Shown one piece after another: positions 24,121 to 35,056 of a DNA stretch of 64,000 bases. The notes under the pieces are model-generated. The model was not told the origin of the DNA. It saw only the letters and a program-made list of their open reading frames with translations, and ran no database searches. Each line of letters opens with the position of its first letter. The first letter of the stretch is position 1. A program made the translations under genes and the position numbers. The stretch is from Lonicera japonica. Its lineage: Eukaryota; Streptophyta; Magnoliopsida; Dipsacales; Caprifoliaceae. The DNA lies in NCBI GenBank assembly GCA_021464415.1, contig JAKCWG010000921.1:434001-498000 (forward strand), in the 5' to 3' direction.

Positions 24121-24955
24121 ACCACACTTTTGGGAGATGTAAGTGTAATACAAATTATTTAAAAACTGCGTCGCCTTAAAAATATAAAAATTTAAAATAA
24201 TTTAAAATTTTCGTGAAAATTTGTGGGGGGGGGGGGGGGGAATACTTTTGGGCGACGTAATATGTTCGTGCGTCTCCTAGGATCAACTTGAGAGACGTAT
24301 TTATAACTTGTACGTCGCCTAAACATTTTTTAAGAAAATTTTAAATAAATTTTAGTTGAAACCATTGACCAAAATTTTCTCCAAAAAATGTAAGAATGTA
24401 ATGGTTAGATATACATGTTATGGTAGAATTATTTATACACCATTGATAAGTTTTATACACACATCAAAGTTACGACACTCACACCAATAACACACATAAG
24501 AAACTCTCACATACTAATAATGTTGTCTAAATTAAAAATGTCATAACTTAAAATAAAAAAATTCTAAATTTAATAAATATTTAATATTTAATGTTTAAAA
24601 TGTAATAATCAAGATCAATTAAACAAGATCTATCTAATTATGCAAAACAAAATCAAGAAAAATTATTGTGTAGGCCATCCCAATATGTCATTTTTAGGAT
24701 GTACGTTACGTGGTTAGATTAAGATTAAAAGACTCTTTGAAAAATTAAAAACAAGTCAGTCTAATCCAGTATATATACTTTTAATTTTTTCAGCATTATT
24801 ATATATTGAACTTACGTTTCAATTGTTCACAACGTTAGATTAGACTAGATAATAGGTTCAAAATAGACTGATTGATTTTGTCTATTTAAATTCGTCACAT
24901 GTTAATTTTTTTTATCCAATTATTAGATTTTTTTTTATTTCACTGTGTTGGATTA
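24121..24955. other. CACTA internal spacer with subterminal-type motifs
   Basis: Contains GCGTCGCCTT (about 24168), a G18 run (24224-24241), and GGGCGACGTA, GAGACGTAT and TACGTCGCCTAA (24250-24325), the same motif family as the element ends. From 24340 to 24955 the DNA is AT-rich with nothing recognisable. Confidence 0.6.
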
Positions 24956-25440
24956 GCTTTGAGCAATTGATGCCAATATATTGTCTTCTAGAACATATAA
25001 GGGTAAAACAAATTGATATGATCTGTGAGAAAAGAGCTGAGTCTCTGTTGTGGACAACCATACTCACACCGAAAATAGAGGAAAATCTGGAAATAAAGAT
25101 GAAAAAGTCTTGCAGATTCAATGTTCATAATTCATCTCCTGGTGTGTAGGAATTATCTGAACATGGATGTTTATAACTTCGTTAACGTCGTATTTTACAT
25201 CAATTCATCCAGAAAATCGTATAGTTTTCCCATTCACCCAATAACGAATATGGATGAGTCTTCCTCAGAGGTTACAGGTGGCTACTTTTTTCCTCTCATT
25301 GTAAAGCAAAGAGGCCACCGGGCAGGCATAGGAACAAGAGGATGAAGTCTAGCGGAGAGTATAAAGATGTCAATCAACTTGTGGTCGCTGTCATAAGAAG
25401 GGCATCCACAACAGACTTACTTGTTATTTAGGCCTATTAA
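24956..25440 (+). pseudogene. Mutator-like (MULE/MURA) transposase C-terminal fragment
   Basis: Begins with LEHIRVKQIDMICEKRAES and LTPKIEENLE, the helix before the SWIM region in plant MULE transposases. After a frame change it continues with PIHPITNMDES, then RPPGRHRNKRMKSSGEY, then a degenerate zinc knuckle CGRCHKKG..H (25377-25420). Order and spacing match the MURA C-terminus; the DDE core is absent. It sits inside the CACTA element, either as an old insertion or as captured sequence. No MULE TIRs or 9-bp duplication were identified. Frameshifts and stops make it a relic. Confidence 0.65.
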
Positions 25441-26060
25441 CGGATTGGATCAAGGTGAATCCAAATTCATATTAGAAAAAGTTTTCGGATCTGATTCAGA
25501 TCGGATCATCAAAATATCGATCCATATCCAAATATGTTCGGATCGAATTATATTCATATAATAATTAGTTTGTAAATATATAAAAAATAATAAAATTAAC
25601 ATAAAATTTTTAACCATTAGATTCTTATAATTTTGATAGAGAATTTTTGATCAAATACGGTGTTTTATATAGGTTTGAAACAAGGCAATTCCATAATTAC
25701 TGGATCCAGTAATCCAAATTATTGGGATCAGTAATAGATTACTGGACCCAATAATTAAAATTACCGGAGGCAGTAATAAAAATTACTCACCAGTATTTTA
25801 ATTCTGGTGCCAGTAATTGAGGTTTCTGGTGTGACCTTTATACGTGCGTAACATCTTCTCGAGTCGTTAGGTTACTACTTGGGGTGGGGGGGGGGGTTAG
25901 CCACGTGGCAGTGCGGGACGGGCGGGGAATGGTTACCAAAAAGTCACGTCGTTTTAAAATTAATAACTTCCCTCGAAAACCAAAGCTTGCACTGCTATAT
26001 GCCTATAAGTAACCCATTCTATCTTATCAGGTTTATATCTTTCTCATTTCTTTTCAAATA
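25441..26060. other. CACTA spacer with palindromes; 5' part of a duplicated module
   Basis: Contains ATTACTGG/CCAGTAAT palindromes (25698-25830), a G10 run (25887-25896) and CTTGCACTGCTATA (25988), which recurs at 27607. This marks the start of a duplicated ~1.3-kb module. Confidence 0.6.
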
Positions 26061-26068
26061 CCATTAAT

Positions 26069-26257
26069 ATGGATAATATTTCAGATGCTAACAGTTCTTA
26101 TAGGCCTCCGGTGACTCCTAGTGCAGTTGATAACCTTTTCCGGAGGGTGGAAGGACTTGAAAGCGAGGTTTGGAGGTTAGAAAATCTAACTCGAACCATT
26201 AGAGACCTGGAGCAACGTTTGGCCGCCGTGACCGCAGAGCAGGACCGACTACGTTAG
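26069..26257 (+). CDS. Small coiled-coil protein of the CACTA element, copy 1
   Basis: 62-codon frame starting MDNISDANSSYRPPVTPSAV, then a predicted coiled coil with heptad-like Leu/Val spacing (VEGLESEVWRLENLTRTIRD, LEQRLAAV). The stop at 26255 may be secondary, because the sequence after it still reads like coil (RLG, VERTVR) with CAG-to-TAG changes. Upstream is CTATAAGTAACCC (about 26004), a possible TATA element. A paralogous copy with the same start lies at 27661, which argues that it was once a real gene. Function unknown; an accessory DNA-binding or dimerisation protein of the transposon is possible but not shown. Confidence 0.45.
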   Translation: MDNISDANSSYRPPVTPSAVDNLFRRVEGLESEVWRLENLTRTIRDLEQRLAAVTAEQDRLR

Positions 26258-27660
26258 CGGTTAGGGTAGGTTGAGAGGACGGTCAGGTGATGGGAAAGCT
26301 TAGCTTGATCAATCGAAAATACATGTTTACCCATGTATTTCTTTGAATCAAGGATTTACCACCCGAAAAACAGGTGGTTTCTTTCCCATCTTTTGTTCAT
26401 GAACTGTCCTATATGTTTATCTATCCCCTCTTTCTTTTGTTCGTCCTCCTTGAGTTCTTCCTGGATTGAATCCGTTTTGTGGATCTGCGGTTTTTAGGGA
26501 GTTCTTATGTTTCGGGGCTCGTTGATAGGTTGCCCTTAGCATCGCAGTCACGTTCCCATCTATCACCTAGTGTTTCTCCGGTTATGGAGAACACACAACA
26601 TTGCAGGGGTTAACTTCATAATTAAGAGCCCTCCCTTGTATTTTCATGAATACTTGGTGGTATTTTTCCCATCTTCCGGTCTTAAACTTTTTGGGGCTCA
26701 TTTTATTCCATCCTTTAATTGAATATGTAATCAGTTGGACCTCGAAGATAAGTTGTCTCTTTATATCTTATCTTTTACACCATTTATTTCAGTTGGACCT
26801 CGAAATTCCTCCTTTGTAATTTTACTTTCATCAATGGAAAAGAATTTGTTTCTCTATATCTCATCTTGTACACCATTTATTTCCGTTTGTCTATGTTAAA
26901 AGAATGCTTGTGTTTGGGTCATTGTGGCAAATTGATGGAATTTGAAAATCTAAACGTTTAGCTATTTAAACATGAACTGAAGGATTACTAGGGCCAGTAA
27001 TCCTTATTACTAGGGCTAGTAATTAGGATTACTGGGGCTATAATCCATTACTAGTGCCAGTAATTCCATTTCATCATTTCGAGTAGTAAAGTTATTAATT
27101 AGTGGTAAGGGAGGGTTGCCATGTGGCAGAGCGGGACGGGCGGGTAACGCTTACGAAAAAATCATGTCTTTTCAAAATTAACTAGGGTACACCTGTTCAA
27201 ATTAAATAAGAACCGATAAAAAGATAAAAAGGAGAAGCGTGTGATGAATCTAAATCGACAAACTTAGGTTCAATTTATCTTCATGCTAGAAAAGATAAAA
27301 GTATATAAATCGGATTGGAGCGATTTTTTTTTATTTTTAAAACAATTTTTAATCATATTTTTTTGTTCTTATTGTGATCTCGGTAAAATAAGTTTTTGAC
27401 AAATCACGTGTGTAAAAATTTATTGTGTGTATATTATTGGTGCCAGTAAACTGGATTACTGGGGCCAGTAATCCACTGATGGGTCCAGTAATCGAAGTTT
27501 CTGATGTGACTTTACACGTCCGTATCATCATTTTGGGTAGTCAGGTTATTAATTAGCCGTATCATCATGTTGTTACAAAATTAATAACTTCCCTTGAAAA
27601 CCAAAGCTTGCACTGCTATAATTATTGACCCATTCCATCACTTTTCTAATACTATTACTA
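26258..27660. other. 3' part of module 1 and palindromes
   Basis: Shares landmarks with 27950-28440: ACATGTTTACCCATG, CAGTTGGACCTCGAA, TCATCTTGTA and ATGCTTGTGTTTGG. Palindrome clusters at 26985-27065 and 27436-27495. No gene seen apart from the short coiled-coil copies. Confidence 0.6.
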
Positions 27661-27935
27661 ATGGATAATGTTTCAGAGGCTAACTGTTCCTATAATCCTC
27701 CGGTGACCCCTAGTGCAGTTAATAACCTTTTCCGGTAGGTGGAAAGACTTGAAAGAGAGGTTCGGATGTTGAAAAATTCGACTCGAAGCATTAGAGACCT
27801 AGAGCAACGTCTGGCCGCCGTCTTTAAAGAGAGGGTCGGATGTTGGAAAATTTGACTCGAAGCATTAGAGACCTGGAGCAACGTCTAGCCGCCGTGACCG
27901 CAGAGATGGACCGACTATGTGAGATGTTAGGGTAG
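27661..27935 (+). pseudogene. Small coiled-coil protein of the CACTA element, copy 2 (decayed)
   Basis: Starts MDNVSEANCSYNPPVTPSAV, clearly paralogous to 26069-26257. A stop occurs where copy 1 reads RRVEGLE, and an internal ~75-bp tandem duplication repeats TTGACTCGAAGCATTAGAGA and GCAACGTCTrGCCGCCGT (about 27760-27895). Confidence 0.6.
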
Positions 27936-28700
27936 AGGGAGAGGATGAAGGTCTGATGGGAAATATTACCTTGATCAATCGGAACTACATGTTTACCCAT
28001 GAATTTCTATAAATCAAGAATTTCCCACCGAAAAAATTATACCCGATTCTTTCTCATCTTCTAGTCTTTCCCTTAGCAATGCAGTCACCTACCCATATAT
28101 ATCGTAGGGTTTTGCGGTTAGGGAGGAAGAAACTATAAGACTGTAGGGGGGTTAACTTCTTAAGATCCATCTAGTCTTGTATTTCTTGAACAATTAGCGG
28201 TTTATTTATCTAAATCTCATCTTGTACACTATTTATTTCAGTTGGACCTCGAAGTCCCTCCTTTGTAATTTTACTTTCATCAATAGAAATGAAGTTGTTT
28301 CTCTATATCTCATCTTGTAAACCATTAATTTTCATTTTTGGCTGTTTTATGAATGCTTGTGTTTGGATCGTTGTCGCAAAGTGGTGAAATCTTAAAATCT
28401 AAATTAGTCTGCTATTTTAAAGTTTATGTAAAGGATTATTAGATCCAATAATCTTGATTACTTGGACCAGTAATCAATTACTGGGGGAAGTAATACTAAT
28501 TACCGCCCAATAATCCAGATTACTGGGTGCAGTAATCCAGATTACTGCGGGCAGTATTCCAGTTGCTGGTGTAGAATTTGGATTACTGAGGTCAGTAATT
28601 TGGGGTCAATATTTGCATTTTAACACATTCAGGGATAAAAATTTACCACTAACTCATTTTAATACATCAATTATGAAATATCCATAAATGATATATTCCT
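27936..28700. other. 3' part of module 2 and palindromes
   Basis: Degenerate repeat of 26258-26950. Palindromic ATTACTGG elements at 28436-28600. No gene seen. Confidence 0.55.
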
Positions 28701-28893
28701 CTTATTTATACCAGGTACCACTCCTCAACAAATACTCGCTTTTGAAAAAAACTATTCACTCTCCCCACTTTTTCTAATAACTACCGCCATTTTCGGAGAC
28801 CACGATTCACAACGAAGCTCTTGCTCTCTAACTCTCTCTGTACTACACACGTAAAGACATCATCTTCATCATCTCTTTGGCTTATTCAACCAT
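28701..28893 (+). promoter_or_regulatory. Presumed promoter and first (5'-UTR) exon of the Ulp1-like gene
   Basis: TTATTTATACC at about 28702-28712 could act as a TATA box. A CT-rich leader follows (28818-28845, CTCTAACTCTCTCTG), then a good splice donor CAACCAT|GTAAGT at 28893. The next acceptor in frame is at 37064. This mirrors the leader-plus-intron layout of the minus-strand transposase gene. Confidence 0.4.
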
Positions 28894-29455
28894 GTAAGTT
28901 TAACTCTGACTCAATCTCTCTATCTTTCACTTTCCCCGTGCTATTTCTCACATGTTTTTTTAAGTACGTTAATGTCTATTAACAACTTATTTTCATCACC
29001 AAGAAGATTTTATATTTGATGAAAGCATCTCTCCATTATGAGTGAATATATATAGGGTCTAAAGAAACAAATGAACCCTATATATATGTTTCTATGTGTA
29101 ATATTTAACTAGTATCTTCCCTTGACATGTGGTTGCTGTTCATTGTTGATTGCTATAACGATAACCAAAACAAGGATTACTGACCCAAGTAATGACGTTT
29201 CTTGGACACATAAATTAATTACTGACCCCAGTAAAGTGATTACTGACCACAGTAGTCTGGATTACTGTCATGCGTAATAAATTACTGGCCACACTCATGG
29301 ATTACTGGCCCAAGTGGTGGATAATTATCGGCACCGGTAATCCATTACCGTCGCAACAACTTAGATTACTGGCTCCAGTAATCTGGATTACTGTCCTCCG
29401 TAATGAACTACTGGCCACAGTCATAGATTATTAGCCGCGGTAATCCATTACTGGC

Positions 29456-29460
29456 CCAAG
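29456..29460. other. Gypsy target-site duplication, left (CCAAG)
   Basis: Perfect match to 36743-36747; it falls within a palindrome-rich intron. Confidence 0.95.
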
Positions 29461-31190
29461 TGACGCAACCAAAATAGCGCGTTGTGTTATAGCCCAAGTG
29501 CAGGCACGCCAAGTTATAGTATAGTCTCGGAAGTCTGAGTGTCGAACCACAGGGATAGTCGAAAAGGGATGGAATGGATTACGGATTACGGTTTTTAGAT
29601 TTTGTAAGTTGGATTTGTTGTGAAACAACGGAAATGTAAAACGGTTTGAAAATTAATAAGAAAGCACTAAGGTAGGTGGAGGTCAATTACAATTTAAGAG
29701 ATGGTGATCGTTAGCTCATACAAAGATTTCAACACACGGTTTCTTAAGATATGGGGAATGTTGGTGTATCTCTCAAAAGCATAGGGTGCGACGCTAGGCG
29801 ACTCATTCCCGAATTGAAGCTATATCAAGAAATAGACAAACGACATTCCACCAAAGACGAGGTTATCATTCCTACCTCTTAGCTACGGGTGTGAAGCTAG
29901 GCAACCCATTCTCGATGAAGCTAATCCGAGATAGATATGACAAACTCATCATAAAAGGATTTAACATAAAGACAGTGTATGAAATCTCATGATTTAAAGA
30001 ATGAAAATTAGAAAGTGAATCCCAACAATGGAACGGAATGAAGTTTATGGGATAAATTTGTCATCTCATCATTAATCACTTATGGTAGAAAATAAAGAGT
30101 CTAAGTATCACGTAAAGTGTAAGAAGCACTCAATATATCAAGCAATGAATCAAAGATAAGCTAAACAAATTTATAATCCATCTATGGAGTTTTATGACTA
30201 TTTATAATTCTTTACAAAAAGGTCAAAAACTCCATGAATGGGGGAAAAAGGCTACAAGCTTTCTAGAACCATATAAATATGTTGTATAATCATAAACAAC
30301 CAAGAACTAAATATACAAGGCATATAAAGTCCTAATCTAATATGAATATACCTAGAAAGCTAGATAGAATGGAGGATATGAAGAAGAAAAGGATTTACAA
30401 ACATTTCTTAAACCTTAAACATGGATTGAGCCATAAATCACCAAATATTATATCGCAATTCACCTCCGTAACCTTAGTAAAAGACTACTCCATAATACTC
30501 GAAGCAAGAATTATAGAAGAAGTATTCATTTCTTAAAATCAAAGTAAGCTTACAAGAAGAAAGAAGAAATTACAAGACTTTAGCTCTCCCTTCTCTCTAG
30601 AACTTGTACAAAACTTAGATAACTTAGCCTAGAAGCTAAGATAAATAACATATACTAAAATATTGCAAAATATCTAACTAAATATCTAAAATAACTTAAA
30701 CCACTAAAATAGCCCATTTTGGGTGTGAAATGGACAAGTTGTCAGGGCCATGATCGATCATGGTTATGCCCATGATCGATCATGGAAGTGCTCTGCCAGA
30801 AAATTTTGGTTCCATGATCAATCATGGCTATGCCCATGACCGATCATGGACATGCCTATGATCGATCATGGTTATGCCCATGATCGATCATGGTTATGCC
30901 CATGATCGATCATGGTTATGCCCATGATCAATCATGGTTCTGGAATTTCTTCACTCAGCACTTTGCAAGCTTCCAAGCTTACTCTTGATCAATCTATGCA
31001 ATGCCATTGTATTCCAATCCTACAAACACATGGAATACTACAAAGTACACACCAACTTGGGCCATGTTAGATACAAAACTCGCTAAGGCACTAATCACGA
31101 GATAAGTGGATAATTAGGCAGAATTAAAGCAATAAACGCGTCAAGCGACTCCGGGAAAGAGCTTAACATGACAATATTATGCGTTTATCA
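29461..31190 (-). repeat. Gypsy 3' LTR (own orientation)
   Basis: 1730 bp. Contains eight palindromic CCATGATCGATCATGG-type units (30748-30937). The minus-strand TATAAATA at 30206-30199 is a likely TATA box. Confidence 0.95.
30748..30937. repeat. Palindromic 22-bp tandem repeats in the gypsy 3' LTR (8 units)
   Basis: Units of ATGATCGATCATGG plus TTATGCCC, some with GATCAATC or GACCGATC variants. The sister LTR has six units, and the 44-bp length difference between the LTRs equals two units. Confidence 0.9.
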
Positions 31191-31202
31191 ACTCCCCTCA
31201 AC
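31191..31202 (-). other. Gypsy polypurine tract
   Basis: Minus-strand TGAGGGGAGT directly before the 3' LTR start TGATAAAC. Confidence 0.8.
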
Positions 31203-32468
31203 TTATCTCTTGCTAGTCCCTTAGCAAGACAAAAAGTATATAATTACAAAAATTAAACACAATACAAAAAGATGTTAACTTCTAAGTTCCCAAAGAAGAC
31301 GAGTTGCATCTCGTGAAGGTTTTCAGAAATGATACCTACAAACATTAGAAGTTTGATCATGATGAATGGTGAGAATGAAGATTCAAGTTTCAATTTGCAA
31401 AGCAAGAGGCATTATTATCAATTTTCCAGAATGACGGACTTTTGAATGATCATCTAATTCACCTATCTCCTTTAGAACACAATCCCATATTCTCCAATGC
31501 TCACATACCAGACTTCGATTCAAACAATTCGATATAAACACAAAGAGTCATATTCATTCAAGAAGGAAGAGAGAACTTTTTCAAAAACAAAAGCTCCTAG
31601 ATTTGTCGATTATAAGCACTTTCTTTATCTTTTACTTGGAAATTTTTTTGCTAAATTAGATCAGGGCGGTTTTCATCTCTATGGGGGGCAGCGGTCTCAC
31701 TTATGAAATTTCTCAAAATACTGCTCATTCATTGGAGCTCAAAGGAAGCTATTCATCCTTTCCCATATGGTAACCTATACCCATCCATAATATTAGACAA
31801 AGAGACTTAAGATTTAGTCAAGTGAAGCTTTAAGTCAATATTAGGATAAAAGTCATCCAAGTTATCAAAGTGCTATGCTTTTGTCCTTTCATTGGAGGAT
31901 CTTTTCGAAAGAGTTTCCATCATTTTTGGACAAAAATTTCTCTTCTCTCAATGAAAATAAATCTAAGTGTTATTACCGAATTGGAAACAACCGAAGCAAT
32001 CTAGCATGTGGAATAGGAGAATATAACGGGATATGAGACTAAATGGAGCAAGGCAATTTAGATTATCATTCAAATTCCTATCTAGATCAAAGAATTCATG
32101 CCAAAAGCTAATGAAACAATAGTCTTCATTTGAAAAAAAAATCAATCATTCATCAATTTTCAAACTTCACAAAAAAAATTAGAACAAAAGTTCTAATCCC
32201 ATGGAATTTTTACAAGCATAAATAGAAAAGCCAACCAAACAAAAAATGAAAAGCGTGTTGGAATACGCATACCCCCCAACTTGAAGAAGACATTGTCCTC
32301 AATGTGAAGAGATTGGTGAAAAGTGGAGGAATCCACTTTGGCTTTTCTAAATCCATTTAGATAACGAGCTTGAAAAGTTCCTAAGAAGGCATGCTTTAAA
32401 TTGCTCGGTAATGGCCTTAGCTCGATTTTTCCTTCAAGCTTCTTGGTGGACGTGGGTGTGTTTTCTTC
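31203..32468 (-). other. Gypsy internal region downstream of gag-protease, non-coding
   Basis: The first ~170 bp beyond the stop still resemble the reading frame that leads into RT in Athila-like elements (ELRPLPSNLKHAFLG). The rest has no coding similarity I can recognise. This is where an internal deletion removed the remaining pol. Confidence 0.65.
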
Positions 32469-34904
32469 TTAATCATCGGATGAATTAACCTGTTTATCCA
32501 ACAAAGAAAACACTTGCATACATTCCTCCGGTTCCTCGGAAGTGGTTAGAAAACCTTCCGTAGAATGCGATTCTAAAGTGGCAACAAAGTCGTCTTGGAC
32601 CAAAGATTCTATCATGTTGACGTGTTCACTTTCTTCATCATAATCATCTTTTTGATTATTTAAAGAGAACACGTTAAGGTCTAGAGTCATGTTACCAAAA
32701 GCTAACTTAACGATTCCATTCTTGCAATTGATAATGGCATTGGACGTCGCAAGAAATGGTCGGCCAAAGATGACCGGAATCTCGTTAGCGGGATTCGACA
32801 CGGGTTGCATGTCGAGGATGATGAAATCTACCGGAAAATAAAACTTGTCAATTTAGACAAGTACATCCTCGACCACCCCTCTTGGGATTTTAACGGATCG
32901 GTCCGCTAATTGGATTGTAACCTTCGTAGGTTTCAACTCTCCCAGCCCCAATTGTTGATAAACTGAATATGGGAGCACATTAACACTTGCTCCCAAATCT
33001 AGCAATGCGTTCTTTATCCTACAATTTCCTATGACACACGAAATTGTAGGGCAACCGGGGTCCTTGAACTTAAGGGCTCTCGTGCCTTGCATGATGGAGC
33101 TCACTTGCTCCGCCATGAAGGCCTTTTTCTTAACATTCAACCTTCGTTTGGTAGTACATAAGTCCTTGAGGAACTTAGCATACGAAGGTATTTGCTTGAC
33201 CGCGTCAAGCAATGGAATGTTGATTTTCACTTGCCTAAAGACATCCAAAATATCGGTATTAGATTTGGATGGTTGGTTCAATCTCTCCAGGAACGGGACC
33301 TTTATCCCGTTCTTGATTTTCTCAAGATCCTCCTTTTCTTGTTTCTCTTCCTCTCTCTTCTTCTCTTTTCTCACAACCTTCTCAACCTCCGACACATCAA
33401 CACTCGTAGATTCAACTATGTCCGCCACCTTGGGGGTTTTAGGAACAATAGTCTTATCTACAACTTTTCCACTTCGAAGGGTCGTAATGGATTTAAGTTC
33501 TTCCATTTTACTACTAGACTCTCCTCCCTCTATAACCAAAGCTTGGCCTCTAGGATTAACTAAAGGCTGAGACGGGAATTTTCCCTTCTCTTGGGTTGCT
33601 AGGGCAGTGGTGAGCTTAGACATTTGGGTTTTCAAATCACTCACATCTCGATCCGTCTTATCCACAAAAGTTCTTAACAAAGTTTCTAAGTTTTGGTTTG
33701 GATTTTGACTTTGTGGTGGAGCAAAAGAGTTTTGAGGTTGTTGTTGTCTTTGGTTTTGATGGTATTGGTTCTGGTTCTGACTTTGATTACCACCCCAACT
33801 GAAATTAGGGTGATTCTTCCATCCCTCGTTGTACTTTTGAGAATAAGGGTCATTTTGGTTTGGGTTGAATTGGTTCATGGCGTTGACTTGGGAAGGGTTT
33901 TTGAGGACTTCCCGAAATGAGGGAATGGTGGGGCACTCCACGGTGGTGTGTCCCGTGTTTTCACAAATGACACACAATTGACTCGACGACACCACGTTAA
34001 CCTCTCTATGCTTACTTGACTCTAAGGCCTCTACCTTCTTAGTCAATTGGAACAACCTCACTCCCATGTCATTGTCATTGGAAATTTGGTACAACCCACC
34101 CTTTCCCGGAGGTTTGGCCTTAGGCTCTTCGGTATAGGTGTTCCAATTTTGGGCACCCTCCGCTAATTCATCAAAATACAACAAGGCCTCCTCGGGATTC
34201 TTACTCAAGAATTGACCATTGCACATGGTCTCTACAAAAGTACGCATCTCTGGAGTAAGGGATTCATAGAAGTAACTTACGAGGCTCCATGTTTCGTGAC
34301 CATGGTGAGGGCATGCGTTTAAAAGTTCCTTGTATCTTTCCCAACACTTATAAAAACTTTCATTTTCTTTTGGCAAAAAATTGGATATCGCCCTTCTCAA
34401 AGCGTTGGTCCGATGGACGGGAAAGAATTTTTTTAAAAACTCTGATTGAAGTGCTTGCCAAGACCGAATTGATTGCGGTCTTTGAGCATTCAACCAAATT
34501 TTTCCTTTATCTTTTAAGGAAAAAGGGAATAGTTTTAAACGCATAACCTCCTCATTAGTGTTTGCCTCAAGAAACGTGGAGCAGACTTCTTCAAAGTCTT
34601 TCAAATGCAAGTATGGGTTTTCCGACTCCATACCATGAAAAGAAGGGATATGTTGAAGCATACCCGGTTTGAAAGAGAACGCTCCGGCTTGGCCGGTGTG
34701 AAGCACGATGCACGAATTTGAAGTTGCCCGAGGCGGTTGAAGATAGTCCCTCATTGTCCTAACAGGAGGAATATTGTTGGCACCTTCCCCTTCGTTATCG
34801 CTCTCGTGGTCCTCCGCTCTGCCTTGGTTTGCCATTCTTGGTGATGTGGGAGGGCTAATTCGAATATCCACGAACAATCGCCCTTGCATGGGCGTGGAAA
34901 ACAA
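32469..34904 (-). pseudogene. Gypsy gag-protease polyprotein (one nonsense codon)
   Basis: Structural gag plus aspartic protease of an Athila-like element. The start is at 34904 or more plausibly at the internal Met 34835 (MANQGRAEDHESD). The capsid-like retrotransposon gag region contains FPFSLKDKGKIWLNAQRP, WQALQSEFLKKFF and ISNFLPKENESFYKCWERYK. A perfect CX2CX4HX4C knuckle (CVICENTGHTTVEC) lies near 33930-33975, followed by a Gln/Asn-rich linker and a Lys/Glu-rich coil. The protease has LLDLGASVNVLP (near 33000) and QLADRSVKIPRGVVEDV. A TAA at 32853-32855 interrupts it; the frame then continues (ILDMQPVSNPANEIPVIFGR) to 32469. Apart from that single stop the frame of about 810 codons is intact. 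Confidence 0.9.
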
Positions 34905-35032
34905 TTCGAATAGCTCCTTGGGAAGGCTACAAAATTAAACAAAAAAATGAGAGAGAAAAATAAATTAATTGAATGGAGAAATACTTACAGAGAATGGGTT
35001 TATACAAAACCCGGAATTCGCCTTTTGCCTTA

Positions 35033-35050
35033 TCCCCGGCAACGGCGCCA
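35033..35050 (-). other. Gypsy primer binding site
   Basis: Minus-strand TGGCGCCGTTGCCGGGGA, six bases inside the 5' LTR; the tRNA complement usual for Athila-like elements. Confidence 0.85.
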
Positions 35051-35056
35051 AAAACT

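Noticed and set aside
9707..24340. A smaller CACTA element ending at the internal GCGACGTA block near 24250-24330.
   Set aside because: No CACTA/TAGTG terminus or 3-bp duplication is present there, whereas the 41373 end has TAGTG plus AGT matching the left side and restores the array unit.
33031..33570. Plus-strand open frame of 179 codons.
   Set aside because: It is antisense to the gypsy gag-protease gene, whose minus-strand frame has clear zinc-knuckle and protease motifs.
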